Positions 34,223-43,479 of a DNA stretch of 64,000 nucleotides are shown piece by piece. This DNA comes from Paracoccaceae bacterium (GTDB lineage: Bacteria > Pseudomonadota > Alphaproteobacteria > Rhodobacterales > Rhodobacteraceae). The stretch covers positions 1 through 64,000 of the forward strand of contig JAFWNM010000037.1 of the NCBI GenBank assembly GCA_017510335.1, written 5' to 3'. The translations under genes were made by a program, and so were the position numbers. The notes beneath the pieces were generated by a model. That model was not told where the DNA came from. It did not search any database and worked only from the letters and a program-made list of their open reading frames with translations. Positions within the stretch are counted from its first letter, which is position 1; each line of letters opens with the position of its first letter.

Positions 34223-34573
34223 ATGACACACGCCCCTGCCCCATCGCTTGATCAGGTTTTCATGGCCCTCGCGGACCCGACACGACGGGCCATTCTGGCC
34301 ATGCTGCTGGAAGATGACATGGCGGTGACCGATGTGGCGGACCCGTTCGACATGTCGCTTGCGGCCATTTCCAAGCATCTGGGCATATTGGCAATGGCAG
34401 GGCTTATCAGTCAGGAAAAGCGCGGGCGGGTCAAATGGTGCAAGCTGGAACCAGACGCCCTGCGAGAAGCCAGTATCTGGATGCAGGCATTCGGCCAGTT
34501 TGAAGCGGTCAATCTGGACGCGTTTGAACGGTTTCTGGCGCAAGAGTTGCAAACCCCACCGCCCGAGGCATAG
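34223..34573 (+). CDS. ArsR-family (winged-helix) transcriptional regulator
   Basis: 116-residue regulator with the ArsR HTH (LDQVFMALADPTRRAILAMLL, MSLAAISKHLGILAMAGLIS). The metal-binding ELCVCDL motif of ArsR/SmtB is absent (here VTDVADPFDM), so a non-metal signal is likely. The ATG at 34223 begins the conserved N-terminus. It is divergent from the ATP synthase operon and converges with the Anbu cluster across a gap occupied by repeat copy A. Confidence 0.88.
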   Translation: MTHAPAPSLDQVFMALADPTRRAILAMLLEDDMAVTDVADPFDMSLAAISKHLGILAMAGLISQEKRGRVKWCKLEPDALREASIWMQAFGQFEAVNLDAFERFLAQELQTPPPEA

Positions 34574-34622
34574 GCGCCACGCGGCACTTCGGCACAGTAT
34601 GCGTCATCAGGTAGCCCAAAGC

Positions 34623-34840
34623 GGCCTCAAGGGGACGTTCGAGCTTGGATCAAGCCCGCACCAGCGGCGGGCCGGGGTCTGCCGGTCCCACATTTTAGGG
34701 GCGCAGTTTATGCAGGCGGCATACTCCTGAGTTCAAAGGCTTGGCGTGGAACTGGCGAAATCGGCAGGCCGCGGGACGGCCCGCCGATGGTGCGGCGGCC
34801 TGCGGCCTTTGCTCCGCACCTTGGGTGACTGCTTCAGGCC
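34623..34840 (+). repeat. Dispersed palindromic repeat, copy A
   Basis: 218 bp with inverted ends (GGCCTCAAGGGGACGT at 34623 and GCTTCAGGCC ending at 34840). The two halves are imperfect reverse complements (for example CGGCGGGCCGGGGTCTGCCG versus TCGGCAGGCCGCGGGACGGC), separated by about 70 bp of conserved centre (TTTAGGGGCGC...GCAGGCGGCATACTCCTG...TTCAAAGGCTTGG). It aligns along its length with copies B and C. It lies between the convergent ArsR and Anbu genes; the remaining 299-bp gap holds nothing else I can name. Confidence 0.85.
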
Positions 34841-34872
34841 AAAACCGCCTTATGCCGCCTTGTTACACGATC

Positions 34873-35595
34873 TTATGCAATCTGTGCGAAGGCATCGCGC
34901 AGTGCTTGCGACCACGCTGCCGACATTGCCGCGAAATCTTCGTCATTGGCTTCGATGCGGCGCTGTTCGCTGACGCGCAGATCGTTGGCTTCGATCAGCG
35001 CAAGGTCCAGCGGCATGCCCACACTAAGGTTCGACCGCAACGTGGAATCCATCGATAGCAAAACCGCCTTGCGCGCTTCTTCCAGCGGGGTGTCGACGGT
35101 GATAACACGGTCCAGAATGGGCTTGCCGTATTTATGCTCGCCGATCTGCAGATAGGGCGTGTCATCTGTGGCTTCAATGAAATTGCCTTCGGGATAGATC
35201 AGAAACAGGCGCATGCGCCCGCCCTTGCGCTGGCCTGCCACAATCATGGATGCAGTCGCCGCCTGCGTCATCCGGTCCATGCGGGCCTTTGTTTCTGCCG
35301 TCACCCGTGACAGCATTTCGCCGGTAATGGTGGCCACGTCCAGCATGCTTTCTGCCAGCATGATGGATGTGGCAGGCGTGGCATCTTCATCGTCGACCGC
35401 TTCATTCAGGCGCGCAAGCGTGGTTTGCGTGACCGACAGATTGCCTGCCGTCATCATGACGATCACACGCTCACCGGGTTGCTCAAACGTGAACATCTTC
35501 CGGTAAACCGATATATTGTCCAGACCCGCATTGGTGCGCGTGTCGGACAATAGAACCAAACCTGCCTTCAGCAACAGCCCTACGCAGTATGTCAT
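34873..35595 (-). CDS. Anbu-type proteasome-like peptidase
   Basis: 240-residue Ntn-hydrolase related to HslV and 20S beta subunits, of the Anbu (ancestral beta subunit) type. The N-terminal MTYCVGLLLKAGLVLLSDTRTNAG places Thr2 as the expected nucleophile after Met removal, with the conserved Asp and Lys nearby. It is the last gene of a four-gene set with transglutaminase, alpha-E and ATP-grasp proteins that accompanies Anbu in many bacteria. The physiological substrate is unknown; a peptide-tagging and degradation pathway has been proposed for such clusters. Confidence 0.88.
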   Translation of the reverse strand: MTYCVGLLLKAGLVLLSDTRTNAGLDNISVYRKMFTFEQPGERVIVMMTAGNLSVTQTTLARLNEAVDDEDATPATSIMLAESMLDVATITGEMLSRVTAETKARMDRMTQAATASMIVAGQRKGGRMRLFLIYPEGNFIEATDDTPYLQIGEHKYGKPILDRVITVDTPLEEARKAVLLSMDSTLRSNLSVGMPLDLALIEANDLRVSEQRRIEANDEDFAAMSAAWSQALRDAFAQIA

Positions 35596-35660
35596 CGCGC
35601 CTTTCCCTGCAAACCCGTCAACCCGCCAGTGTTAGCGCTGTGCCCAAGGCACTGCAAGGC

Positions 35661-36479
35661 TCATTGCTGCTGCGCTTCGATAACCACGGTGACATCAAGG
35701 GCCTCGGCAGCACCGCCCAGAACCAGCCCGCGCAACGGGGCGGCATCCTGCGCGTCCAACCCGGACCCAAGCCGGATATACTGGTCATTGGGGCAGCATT
35801 TGTTCGACGCATCAAACCCGACCCAGCCAAGGCCATCAACAAAAATCTCGGCCCAGGCGTGGCTGGCTTCATGCGCGCCCCCGTCTTCCGTGGCATTCAG
35901 GTAACCGCTGACATAGCGTGCTGGCAGATCGGCCAGATGCGCGCAGGCAATCAATACCTGCGTGTGGTCCTGACACACACCTGCGCCTTCATTCATCGCC
36001 TCGGCGGCGGTGGTATGGGCGTGGGTGGCACCGGGGCGATAGGGCAGCGCGTCCGACACGGCGGCAGCTAACAGATGTGCGCGCTCCAGTGCGGTGGCCG
36101 AACCGGCCTCGCGCAAGGTTTCTTGCACAAGATCCACAATCGCGCGGTTGGGTTCAGTGCGCACAGTGTTGCGCATATAGGCACGCGGTGGCACACGTTC
36201 GCGGTGGCCACGCAAAACGCCAGCGGTGTCAATGGTTTCGATTGTGCCTCGAACAGTCACTTCAATATGCTCCACCCGTTTGCGCAGGGAAACAGTCTGG
36301 ATGTAATCCCCCGCCCCGTCGCGGAACGCTTCGCCCATCACAGCATCGGGCACGTCAACCGACCAGTCGATCACCTTCTGGCTGTCGCATTTGGCCGGGA
36401 TCAGGCGCAGGCTTTGGATGATGCCGGCCACAGGATTTGCGAATTCATAGCGGGTCTTGTGGAAAACCGTCAGAATCAT
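35661..36479 (-). CDS. Transglutaminase-family protein
   Basis: 272 residues: an N-terminal transglutaminase beta-barrel domain (about 1-85) and a papain-like core with a complete Cys-His-Asp triad (Cys169 in GAGVCQDHT, His207 in ASHAW, Asp223 in GFDASN). Such proteins hydrolyse or form isopeptide bonds. Its start overlaps the alpha-E stop (ATGA, 36476-36479). There is no signal peptide, so it is probably cytoplasmic. It belongs to the Anbu cluster. Confidence 0.9.
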   Translation of the reverse strand: MILTVFHKTRYEFANPVAGIIQSLRLIPAKCDSQKVIDWSVDVPDAVMGEAFRDGAGDYIQTVSLRKRVEHIEVTVRGTIETIDTAGVLRGHRERVPPRAYMRNTVRTEPNRAIVDLVQETLREAGSATALERAHLLAAAVSDALPYRPGATHAHTTAAEAMNEGAGVCQDHTQVLIACAHLADLPARYVSGYLNATEDGGAHEASHAWAEIFVDGLGWVGFDASNKCCPNDQYIRLGSGLDAQDAAPLRGLVLGGAAEALDVTVVIEAQQQ

Positions 36480-37429
36480 CGCGCTTCCCCTGTCAGATAC
36501 TGGTCATGGATGGATTGCGCCAACACGGCGTTTTCATTGATCATGCGTGTCAGGAATTCGTGCAACCCTTCGTCGAACACATCGTCAATGCGCGCTTCGG
36601 CCAATTCACCCAGAAGCGCACGCGCGGATTCCTGTGCCGGCGTGGACCGGCCATAAACACGCGCCAGCTGGTCCAGATGTTCATTCGCTTCCGCATAACA
36701 TGACAGCAAGGATCGCGGAAATTTCGGGTTCAGCAACAGGAAATGCGCAATCTGCACCGAACTTAGTTCGCCACCATAGGCCCAGTTATAGGCCCGGTGC
36801 GCGGACAAAGCCCGCAGAAGCGTGGTCCATTGATAATTGTCCAGCCCCGACCCCACATAGGCCACGGATGGCAACAGCACATAATATTTCACGTCCAGCA
36901 GGCGCGCAGTATTGTCGGCACGTTCCACCGCATAGCCCAGATTCATGAAACTGTAGCCGTCAATGCGCAACTGCGTGGATTCAATCGCGCCGCGGATCAG
37001 GGAACTGGTGCGGATTGTCCAGTCAGTCAGATCGGGGATGGACAGTTTGGACCGTTCCAGCCGCTGCATGGCCATCAGTTCCTGATAGCTGGTATTGATG
37101 GCGTCCCACACCTGAGAGGTCAGCGCAGTGCGCACAATGCGCGCGTTTTCACGCGCAGAACGAATGCAACTGGCAACTGAGGAAGGGTTTTCCATGTCGA
37201 AGAACAGGAAACTTTCGACATTGCGCTGGACAATCTCGCCGTATTTGTCGGTGAAGGATTGCAACACCCCCTTGCTTTGCAAGATGGCACCCCATTCATT
37301 GCGATACCCCCCGCCCGCATTGGGCAAAAGCGCATTGCGAAAGCCCATATCCATCAGGCGGGCGGTGGTTTCGGACCGTTCCAGAAAACGGGTCATCCAG
37401 AACAGATTGGCGGCTGTGCGGCTTAACAT
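36476..37429 (-). CDS. Alpha-E (DUF403) domain protein
   Basis: 317-residue all-helical protein with the alpha-E signature (LSRTAANLFWMTRFLERSE; NLGYAVERADNTARLLDVKYY; LLLNPKFPRSLLSCY). The fold is found beside ATP-grasp ligases in the Anbu clusters and may act as an adaptor or modified substrate; its function is not proven. It lies one base after the ATP-grasp stop. Confidence 0.9.
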   Translation of the reverse strand: MLSRTAANLFWMTRFLERSETTARLMDMGFRNALLPNAGGGYRNEWGAILQSKGVLQSFTDKYGEIVQRNVESFLFFDMENPSSVASCIRSARENARIVRTALTSQVWDAINTSYQELMAMQRLERSKLSIPDLTDWTIRTSSLIRGAIESTQLRIDGYSFMNLGYAVERADNTARLLDVKYYVLLPSVAYVGSGLDNYQWTTLLRALSAHRAYNWAYGGELSSVQIAHFLLLNPKFPRSLLSCYAEANEHLDQLARVYGRSTPAQESARALLGELAEARIDDVFDEGLHEFLTRMINENAVLAQSIHDQYLTGEAR

Positions 37430-37430
37430 G

Positions 37431-38849
37431 TCATTCCTCTGCGATAACCCATGTATCCTTGACGCCGCCGCCCTGACTGGAATTCACCACCAGCGACCCA
37501 TTGGTAAGGGCAACACGCGTCAATGCGCCGGGCACCAGTTCGACATCCCGTCCAACAAGGCAATAGGGCCGCAAGTCCACATGACGCGGCGCAATGCCTT
37601 CATCAACGAAAGTCGGGCAGGTTGACAGCGCCAATGTGGGTTGGGCGATGTAATTCGACGGGTTGGCCGCCACTTTTGCCGCGAATGTGTCTATTGTCGC
37701 GCGATCAGATGCAGGGCCGACCAGCATGCCGTACCCGCCCGATCCATGCACTTCCTTGACCACCAGTTCGGATATGTTTTCCAGCACATATTTCAAATCA
37801 TCGGATTTGGCGCATTGCCATGTCGGCACATTGTCCAGAAGCGGTGTTTCCCCCAGATAGAAGCGCACCATTTCAGGCACATAGGTATAGATGGCCTTGT
37901 CATCGGCCACACCGGCACCGGGCGCGGAACAGATTGTCACCCCCCCCGAACGATACACATTCATCAGACCGGGAACACCCAGCGTGGAATCAGGGCGGAA
38001 ACACAGCGGGTCCAGAAAGGCATCATCAATGCGCCGATAGATGACATCCACCTTGCGCGGCCCTTCTGTGGTGCGCATCCAGCAAAAATCGCCATCGACA
38101 AACAGATCCTGCCCTTCCACCAGTTCAATGCCCATCAGGTCGGCCAGAAAGGAATGTTCATAATAGGCCGAATTGTAATGCCCCGGTGTCAACAACACCA
38201 CACACGGGTCGCGCTCGCATTTTGCGGGTGCCACGGACGCCAATGTGCGCTTCAGCAGCCGCGCATAGCCGTCCACAGGGGCCACGCGGTTTTCCTGAAA
38301 CAAATGCGGGAACATGCGCATCATGACTTCGCGGTTTTCCAGCATGTAGGACACGCCCGACGGGGTGCGGCAATTGTCTTCCAGCACATAGAATTGTTCG
38401 GCCCCTGTGCGCACCAGATCAATGCCCACGATATGGCTGAACACCCCCAAAGGCGGCCGGAACCCTGCCACGGCAATTTCATAGGCGTCATTGCGATACA
38501 CCAGATCGGCGGGAATAAGCCCTGCGCGAATAATCTCGCCACGGTCATACACATCGGACAAAAACGCATTCAGGGCGCGCGCACGTTGTTTGATGCCCCG
38601 TTCCAGCCTGCGCCATTCATGTGCGGTGAAAACACGCGGAAACATGTCAAACGGGATCAACCTATCAGGGTCGCCCCCTTCGCCATACACTGCAAATGTA
38701 ATGCCATAGCGCCGAAACAGATCCTCGGCCTCGGCCTGTTTCAGGGCACGGAACTCGGCGGGCATGTTCTGATACCAGCCTTCCAGCATTTGATAAGGGG
38801 CGCGCAACCCGTCGGACGCATACATCTCGTTGAAAAAATTGGCCGCCAT
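37431..38849 (-). CDS. Circularly permuted type 2 ATP-grasp protein
   Basis: 472 residues with the permuted ATP-grasp arrangement known beside alpha-E proteins (VLEDNCRTPSGVSYMLENREVMMRMFP, LTPGHYNSAYYEHSFLADLMGIELVEGQDL, VVKEVHGSGGYGMLVGP). Such enzymes are predicted to ligate amino acids or peptides with ATP. It is the first gene of the four-gene operon. The start (MAANFFNEMYASDGLRAPY) fits the family. Confidence 0.9.
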   Translation of the reverse strand: MAANFFNEMYASDGLRAPYQMLEGWYQNMPAEFRALKQAEAEDLFRRYGITFAVYGEGGDPDRLIPFDMFPRVFTAHEWRRLERGIKQRARALNAFLSDVYDRGEIIRAGLIPADLVYRNDAYEIAVAGFRPPLGVFSHIVGIDLVRTGAEQFYVLEDNCRTPSGVSYMLENREVMMRMFPHLFQENRVAPVDGYARLLKRTLASVAPAKCERDPCVVLLTPGHYNSAYYEHSFLADLMGIELVEGQDLFVDGDFCWMRTTEGPRKVDVIYRRIDDAFLDPLCFRPDSTLGVPGLMNVYRSGGVTICSAPGAGVADDKAIYTYVPEMVRFYLGETPLLDNVPTWQCAKSDDLKYVLENISELVVKEVHGSGGYGMLVGPASDRATIDTFAAKVAANPSNYIAQPTLALSTCPTFVDEGIAPRHVDLRPYCLVGRDVELVPGALTRVALTNGSLVVNSSQGGGVKDTWVIAEE

Positions 38850-38967
38850 TGCGCAGAAACTCCGTTATTTTCAGACATCAAAACAGGTCTGTATAGAAAG
38901 TAAAGACCACCAGAAGTCAGTGCCCAAATTATAGGCATGCAGGCGGGCACCACGCTGTGCAACGCTG

Positions 38968-41004
38968 TCAAGCCATGCCTTCGCGCGCCTGTCGGGCATT
39001 CAGCCAGTTCAGTGTCAGCACCACCAGCAACACCCCCGCCCCCATCAGTTCCACCGTGAAGGACGGCCAGAACAGCGCGACCACCGCAGGCACCGCCACC
39101 AAACGCGAGGCCACGTCCATACGCGCGAACAAATACCCCTCAATCGCGGCAGCAAACGCCACCAGCCCCAGAATGGCGGTAAACCCTGTCCACAGCACAT
39201 GCAGCAGTGGCCCACCATAGATGATTTCGGGATTGAACACCATGAACAGCGGAATCAGATACAGGCCCTTGGCGAATTTCCACGCCTGCATGCTGGTTTC
39301 CATGGGTTTTGCCCCCGCCACTGCCGCCCCTGCAAACCCCGCAAGCGCGACGGGGGGCGTCACATTGCTGTCCTGACTATACCAGAACACCACCAGATGC
39401 GCGATCAGCAGGGGAATGCCGAATTCATTATGCAGCGCAGGCCCCACCAGCACGATCAGCACGATATAGCTGGCCGTCACCGGCAGCCCCAGACCCAGCA
39501 CCAGCGACGCAATCAGCACCAGCCCCAGCGCCAGCACGATATTGCCGCCCGACAGCGCCACCATCATGGAACTGAATTTCAGCCCCAGCCCCGTCAGCCC
39601 CACAACCCCCACGATAATGCCAGCCACCGCACAGGCAATGGACACTGCCACCGCATTGCGCGCGCCCAGTTCAAGCGACTCGAATATCATGCGCAGCCCG
39701 CGCAGAATGGACGCTTGCACCCGCTGGGATGTGACTGGCCCATCGGCCCAGACCGACCACGCCCCGCGCAGCCCCGCCACGCCGACAACCGACAAAATGG
39801 CCCAAAACCCCACCCGCATGGGCGAGATGTTGTTGACCAGAAGCACTACCAGCAGCACCAGCGGCACGATGAACTGCCACCCCGCCTTCAGCACATGGCG
39901 CACAATGGGCAATTCAGCGGCGGACAGCCCCTTCATGCCCTGTTTCATCGCCACGATATGCACGAACAGATAAACCGTGCCCAAGTAAAGGATCGCCGGA
40001 AAGATCGACACCAGCACAATGTCGATATAGGGCACTTGCGTGTATTCCGAAATCAGGAACGCGCCCGCGCCCATCAGCGGCGGGGTGATCTGCCCGCCGG
40101 TGGAGGCTGCCGCTTCAATCCCGCCCGCCTGCTTGGGCTTGTAGCCAAGGCGTTTCATCAGCGGAATGGTGAAGGCCCCCGTGGTCACCACATTTGCAAT
40201 CGCTGACCCCGAAATCGACCCCATGCCGGCGCTGGCAATCACTGCCGCCTTCGCAGGGCCGCCCGGTTTGCGCCCCGTCGCAGCAAAGGCCAGATCGATG
40301 AAGAACTTGCCCGCGCCGGTCTTTTCCAGAAACGCCCCGAACAGCACGAACATGAACACGAATGTCGCAGCCACCCCCAAAGGCAGGCCGAATATGCCTT
40401 CCTGCCCCAGATATAGCTGGCCCACCAGCCGGTCCACGCTGGCGCCGCGATGCGACAGAATGCCCGGCATCCATTCACCCACCTGCGGCAAGGCCCCGCG
40501 CGGGCCTGCCAGCGCATAGATGATGGCCAGCGCGCCAATGATGGTCATGCCCAACCCCACCGCGCGGCGGCTGGCTTCCAGCACGGCAATAATGCAGATG
40601 ATGCCCACGGCAATATCCGTGCCCGTCCACCACCCGGCGCGCGCGATGATGTCATCCAGATACCAGATGATATAAAACCCGCTTAGAAACGCCGCTGTCA
40701 GAAACCCTGCATCAATGATCCAGCCAAGAGGACCGCGCGGGCGCGTCTGCCCGAAGGCGGGGAAAACAAGGAATGCCAGAAACAGCACAAAGCCCAGATG
40801 CGCAGTGCGTTGGTAAAACAGGCCCAGCGGCTGGATACCTGCGGTGTATAGCTGGAACAGCGACAGCATGACCGCCACCGCCGTGATTACCCACAGCACC
40901 GGGCGCGGTTGCATCGCGTCCGCAGATCGCAGGTTTGACGGAATAACCCCGCCATCCACCTGATCGGGGTTTATGCTGTCAGTGATGCTTTTGGTTGATG
41001 CCAT
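38968..41004 (-). CDS. TRAP transporter permease, 4TM/12TM fusion (TAXI type)
   Basis: 678-residue membrane protein fusing the small and large TRAP subunits, with about sixteen hydrophobic segments. The DctM-like part shows GAFLEKTGAGKFFIDLA and AASTGGQITPPLMGAGAFLISEY. The ATG at 41004 is chosen; the open frame extends 22 codons upstream. It takes up a solute with Na+ or H+ gradients together with the TAXI binding protein; DUF1850 lies between them. Confidence 0.92.
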   Translation of the reverse strand: MASTKSITDSINPDQVDGGVIPSNLRSADAMQPRPVLWVITAVAVMLSLFQLYTAGIQPLGLFYQRTAHLGFVLFLAFLVFPAFGQTRPRGPLGWIIDAGFLTAAFLSGFYIIWYLDDIIARAGWWTGTDIAVGIICIIAVLEASRRAVGLGMTIIGALAIIYALAGPRGALPQVGEWMPGILSHRGASVDRLVGQLYLGQEGIFGLPLGVAATFVFMFVLFGAFLEKTGAGKFFIDLAFAATGRKPGGPAKAAVIASAGMGSISGSAIANVVTTGAFTIPLMKRLGYKPKQAGGIEAAASTGGQITPPLMGAGAFLISEYTQVPYIDIVLVSIFPAILYLGTVYLFVHIVAMKQGMKGLSAAELPIVRHVLKAGWQFIVPLVLLVVLLVNNISPMRVGFWAILSVVGVAGLRGAWSVWADGPVTSQRVQASILRGLRMIFESLELGARNAVAVSIACAVAGIIVGVVGLTGLGLKFSSMMVALSGGNIVLALGLVLIASLVLGLGLPVTASYIVLIVLVGPALHNEFGIPLLIAHLVVFWYSQDSNVTPPVALAGFAGAAVAGAKPMETSMQAWKFAKGLYLIPLFMVFNPEIIYGGPLLHVLWTGFTAILGLVAFAAAIEGYLFARMDVASRLVAVPAVVALFWPSFTVELMGAGVLLVVLTLNWLNARQAREGMA

Positions 41005-41123
41005 CGGGGCCGCCCTGTCACTTTTTTCGTTTGGCGCTACCGGCAAGGCCGTATCGGCCCGCCGGGACATGCGCTGTCAAATGGTTGGTGAACGGCGCGC
41101 CATGTGCGGCCCTGCGCCATTCA

Positions 41124-41597
41124 TCAGGGTGTCAAGTTCAACTGCAACCGGACGCGTGCCCCGCGGTCCACATGGTCCAATAACGCCAGATCATGATCTG
41201 CGGTGGTCAGTCTGTGGCCAACATGGCCGGATCCCGCGCGCAAGGTCAGGCCGTTATCTGGCAAGGCTTCGTCAATTCCCATGATCCAGTAGCCCCCGCC
41301 CTGCGCAGATACCAGCATGCCACGCCCTGCCACCTCGCCCAGACCTGCGGCAAAATCATGCAGGAAACTGCGTGTCAGGGTCAGGGTGCCGGACCGGTTT
41401 TCAAAACAATCGGCCACAGCCCCCCCCGTCACGGAATGCGCCCAGCGCAAACAGATTTCCGCACCCGCCGACATGGGCAGTTGTGCCAGAACCGCGCCGC
41501 CCGCGTCTTGCAGTTGCAACGTGGCGGGGTCGGCGCAGGCCAAGCCCGGCACAAACAGGGCGGCAAAACACAACCGCCCCGTTGCCCGGCCCGTCAC
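41124..41597 (-). CDS. DUF1850 domain protein of TAXI-TRAP systems
   Basis: 157 residues with a signal-like N-terminus (MTGRATGRLCFAALFVPGLACA) and the DUF1850 core (WAHSVTGGAVADCFENRSGTL...TRSFLHDFAAGLGE). DUF1850 genes recur next to TAXI TRAP genes, implying a transport accessory. The start overlaps the binding-protein stop by 4 bp. Function unknown. Confidence 0.88.
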   Translation of the reverse strand: MTGRATGRLCFAALFVPGLACADPATLQLQDAGGAVLAQLPMSAGAEICLRWAHSVTGGAVADCFENRSGTLTLTRSFLHDFAAGLGEVAGRGMLVSAQGGGYWIMGIDEALPDNGLTLRAGSGHVGHRLTTADHDLALLDHVDRGARVRLQLNLTP

Positions 41598-42553
41598 GGG
41601 CGCTGGTGGTCCTGCGGTGTCGCGCCCATTTCTTCCAGATAGCGCAGCGCGCCGGGGTGGAAGGGGATGGGCGTCGAATCAACACTGAAGTCAACTGTCG
41701 TGTCATTCGCGGCAGGGTGAATGGCGATCAGTTCTTCAACATTTTCATACATCGCCTTGGTGATGTTATAGGCCAGTTCCTCATCCATATCCGCGTGAAC
41801 AATCAGCACATTGGGCGTGGAAATGGTCAAAACCGGCTCTGCCATCCCCTCATACAACCCTTCGCGCAGGGTATAGGGGGCAAATGTCGGTTCCGCCGCG
41901 ATGGAGGCGGCAATTTCATCTGTGCTCAGCGCGACCAGACTGATGGCCCGCGTGGTGGCAAGGTTCATGATGGAACTGGTGGGCGGTCCCACACTCCAGA
42001 ACCCGGCCGCAATGTCCCCATCGCGCAGCGCATCTGCGGTTTCATTGAAGTTCAGGCGCTGGGGGTCGAAATCATCATAGGTTATGCCATTGGCCGCCAG
42101 CAGGGTTTGCGCGCTGACTTCGGTGCCCGACCCCGGCGCGCCAACAGACACACGCTTGCCGCGCAGGTCTTCAAGGCTGGTGATCCCGCTATCGGCCAGT
42201 GTGACAAGCTGAACGGCATTGGGATAAATCGACGCAATGGCGCGCAATTCATCGACCTGACGCCCTTCAAATGCGCCTTCGCCGTGGAATGCCTGATACA
42301 CCGTGTCGGCCAGCGCCAGCGCCAGATCGGAATCAAAACGCGACACCAGCGCCACGTTTTCCACCGATGCGCCGGTTACTTCCGCACTGGCGGATGCGCC
42401 ATCCACATGGCGGTTGATCACTTCGGCCAGGCCCCCGCCATAGGGAAAGTAAACCCCGCCGGTGCCGCCGGTGGCAATGGACAGTTCCTGCGCCTGTATG
42501 GGCGCAGCCATAAGCACCGTTGCCGCAGCAATGGCTGCAAATCTGTAAGTCAT
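41594..42553 (-). CDS. TAXI-family TRAP transporter solute-binding protein
   Basis: 319-residue periplasmic protein with a signal peptide (MTYRFAAIAAATVLMAAPIQAQ) and the TAXI signature (LSIATGGTGGVYFPYGGGLAEVIN; LRGKRVSVGAPGSGTE). It delivers substrate to the fused permease. Relatives bind glutamate or other small acids, but the ligand here cannot be read. The ATG at 42553 is preceded by GGGAGGATAC; an ATG seven codons upstream is less likely. Confidence 0.92.
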   Translation of the reverse strand: MTYRFAAIAAATVLMAAPIQAQELSIATGGTGGVYFPYGGGLAEVINRHVDGASASAEVTGASVENVALVSRFDSDLALALADTVYQAFHGEGAFEGRQVDELRAIASIYPNAVQLVTLADSGITSLEDLRGKRVSVGAPGSGTEVSAQTLLAANGITYDDFDPQRLNFNETADALRDGDIAAGFWSVGPPTSSIMNLATTRAISLVALSTDEIAASIAAEPTFAPYTLREGLYEGMAEPVLTISTPNVLIVHADMDEELAYNITKAMYENVEELIAIHPAANDTTVDFSVDSTPIPFHPGALRYLEEMGATPQDHQRP

Positions 42554-42668
42554 GTGTATCCTCCCAAGGATCATTGTTTTTGTTTTTTTCAGATCGCACG
42601 CGATCCATGGGAAAGACTAGCGGCGCATTTCGTATCGCGCAAGCATTGTAGGGCCGTGTTGCGCAGGG

Positions 42669-43265
42669 TCACCCCGTGAAAACCACCGGCACAAGCGATG
42701 CCACCAGCAACGCCGCCATGGAATAGTTGAACAGCCGTAGCCAGCGGGGGCGTTGCAGCAACCGCCGCACCCCCAGTCCAAGGCCCGTCCAGATAACCGT
42801 TGATGTCCAGCCGACACATAAAAACCCCGCAGCGACCCACGCCACAGCCCCCCAATCCTGCGTTGGCGCATAAATCGACACGGCCCCAAGCGAGATGACC
42901 CATGCCTTCGGGTTGACCCATTGGAACGCGGCGGCCTGCAGGAATGTCAGCGGGTTGCCCTTCGCGCCCGCCCCATCGGGGGGCGCAGCATGGGCAATTT
43001 TCCACGCCAGCCACAGCATATAGACCACGGACACCACCTTCAGCGCCAGTTGCGCGGGCGGGTAGCTGATGAAAATGCCCATCAACCCCACGCCCACCAG
43101 AAACACCATTCCCGCATGGCCAAGTGCAATGCCCGCCATATGCGGCAGCGACCGGCGGAACCCGAAATTCACCCCCGAGGCCAGCAGCATGACATTATTT
43201 GGCCCCGGTGTGGCCGACGTGACAAACGCGAAGGCAAGCAGCGCAAGGAAAACGTCTGGTGTCAT
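42669..43265 (-). CDS. LysE family translocator
   Basis: 198-residue exporter with six helices and the signature TSATPGPNNVMLLASGVNFGFRR. The start at 43265 (MTPDVFLALLAF) is the family start; 48 upstream codons are open by chance. It is a paralogue of the protein at 7164-7760. It is divergent from the ParA gene. Substrate not known. Confidence 0.9.
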   Translation of the reverse strand: MTPDVFLALLAFAFVTSATPGPNNVMLLASGVNFGFRRSLPHMAGIALGHAGMVFLVGVGLMGIFISYPPAQLALKVVSVVYMLWLAWKIAHAAPPDGAGAKGNPLTFLQAAAFQWVNPKAWVISLGAVSIYAPTQDWGAVAWVAAGFLCVGWTSTVIWTGLGLGVRRLLQRPRWLRLFNYSMAALLVASLVPVVFTG

Positions 43266-43479
43266 TGTTCTTGGTGTCCTTGTGCGCGCGAAAACCGCGG
43301 CGGGGTTGGGAAAACGGGGCAGCGCATGCGCAAGCCCCCCCCATACTGACAACATGGGCGGGAATTCAACCGCCTGTGTGGGTATACCTCGCCACCCACG
43401 GGCAAACACGCCGCAGGTTTTTACGCGTGCATCCGGTCGGAAAACCCGCTATGCTGCAGCGCAGCAAAAGGGGTGAACC

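Noticed and set aside
34574-34872. Short coding frames inside the repeat elements (also at 45.6 and 57.4 kb)
   Set aside because: The frames are not conserved among copies A-C and are interrupted by indels, so the elements are non-coding.
37641-38903. Plus-strand open frame opposite the ATP-grasp gene
   Set aside because: Shadow of a conserved gene; the Anbu cluster organisation clearly supports the minus strand.
7164-43265. The two LysE paralogues as a recent duplication
   Set aside because: They share only family motifs (PGPN, W-I/V-NPK) and differ elsewhere, so an ancient paralogy fits better.
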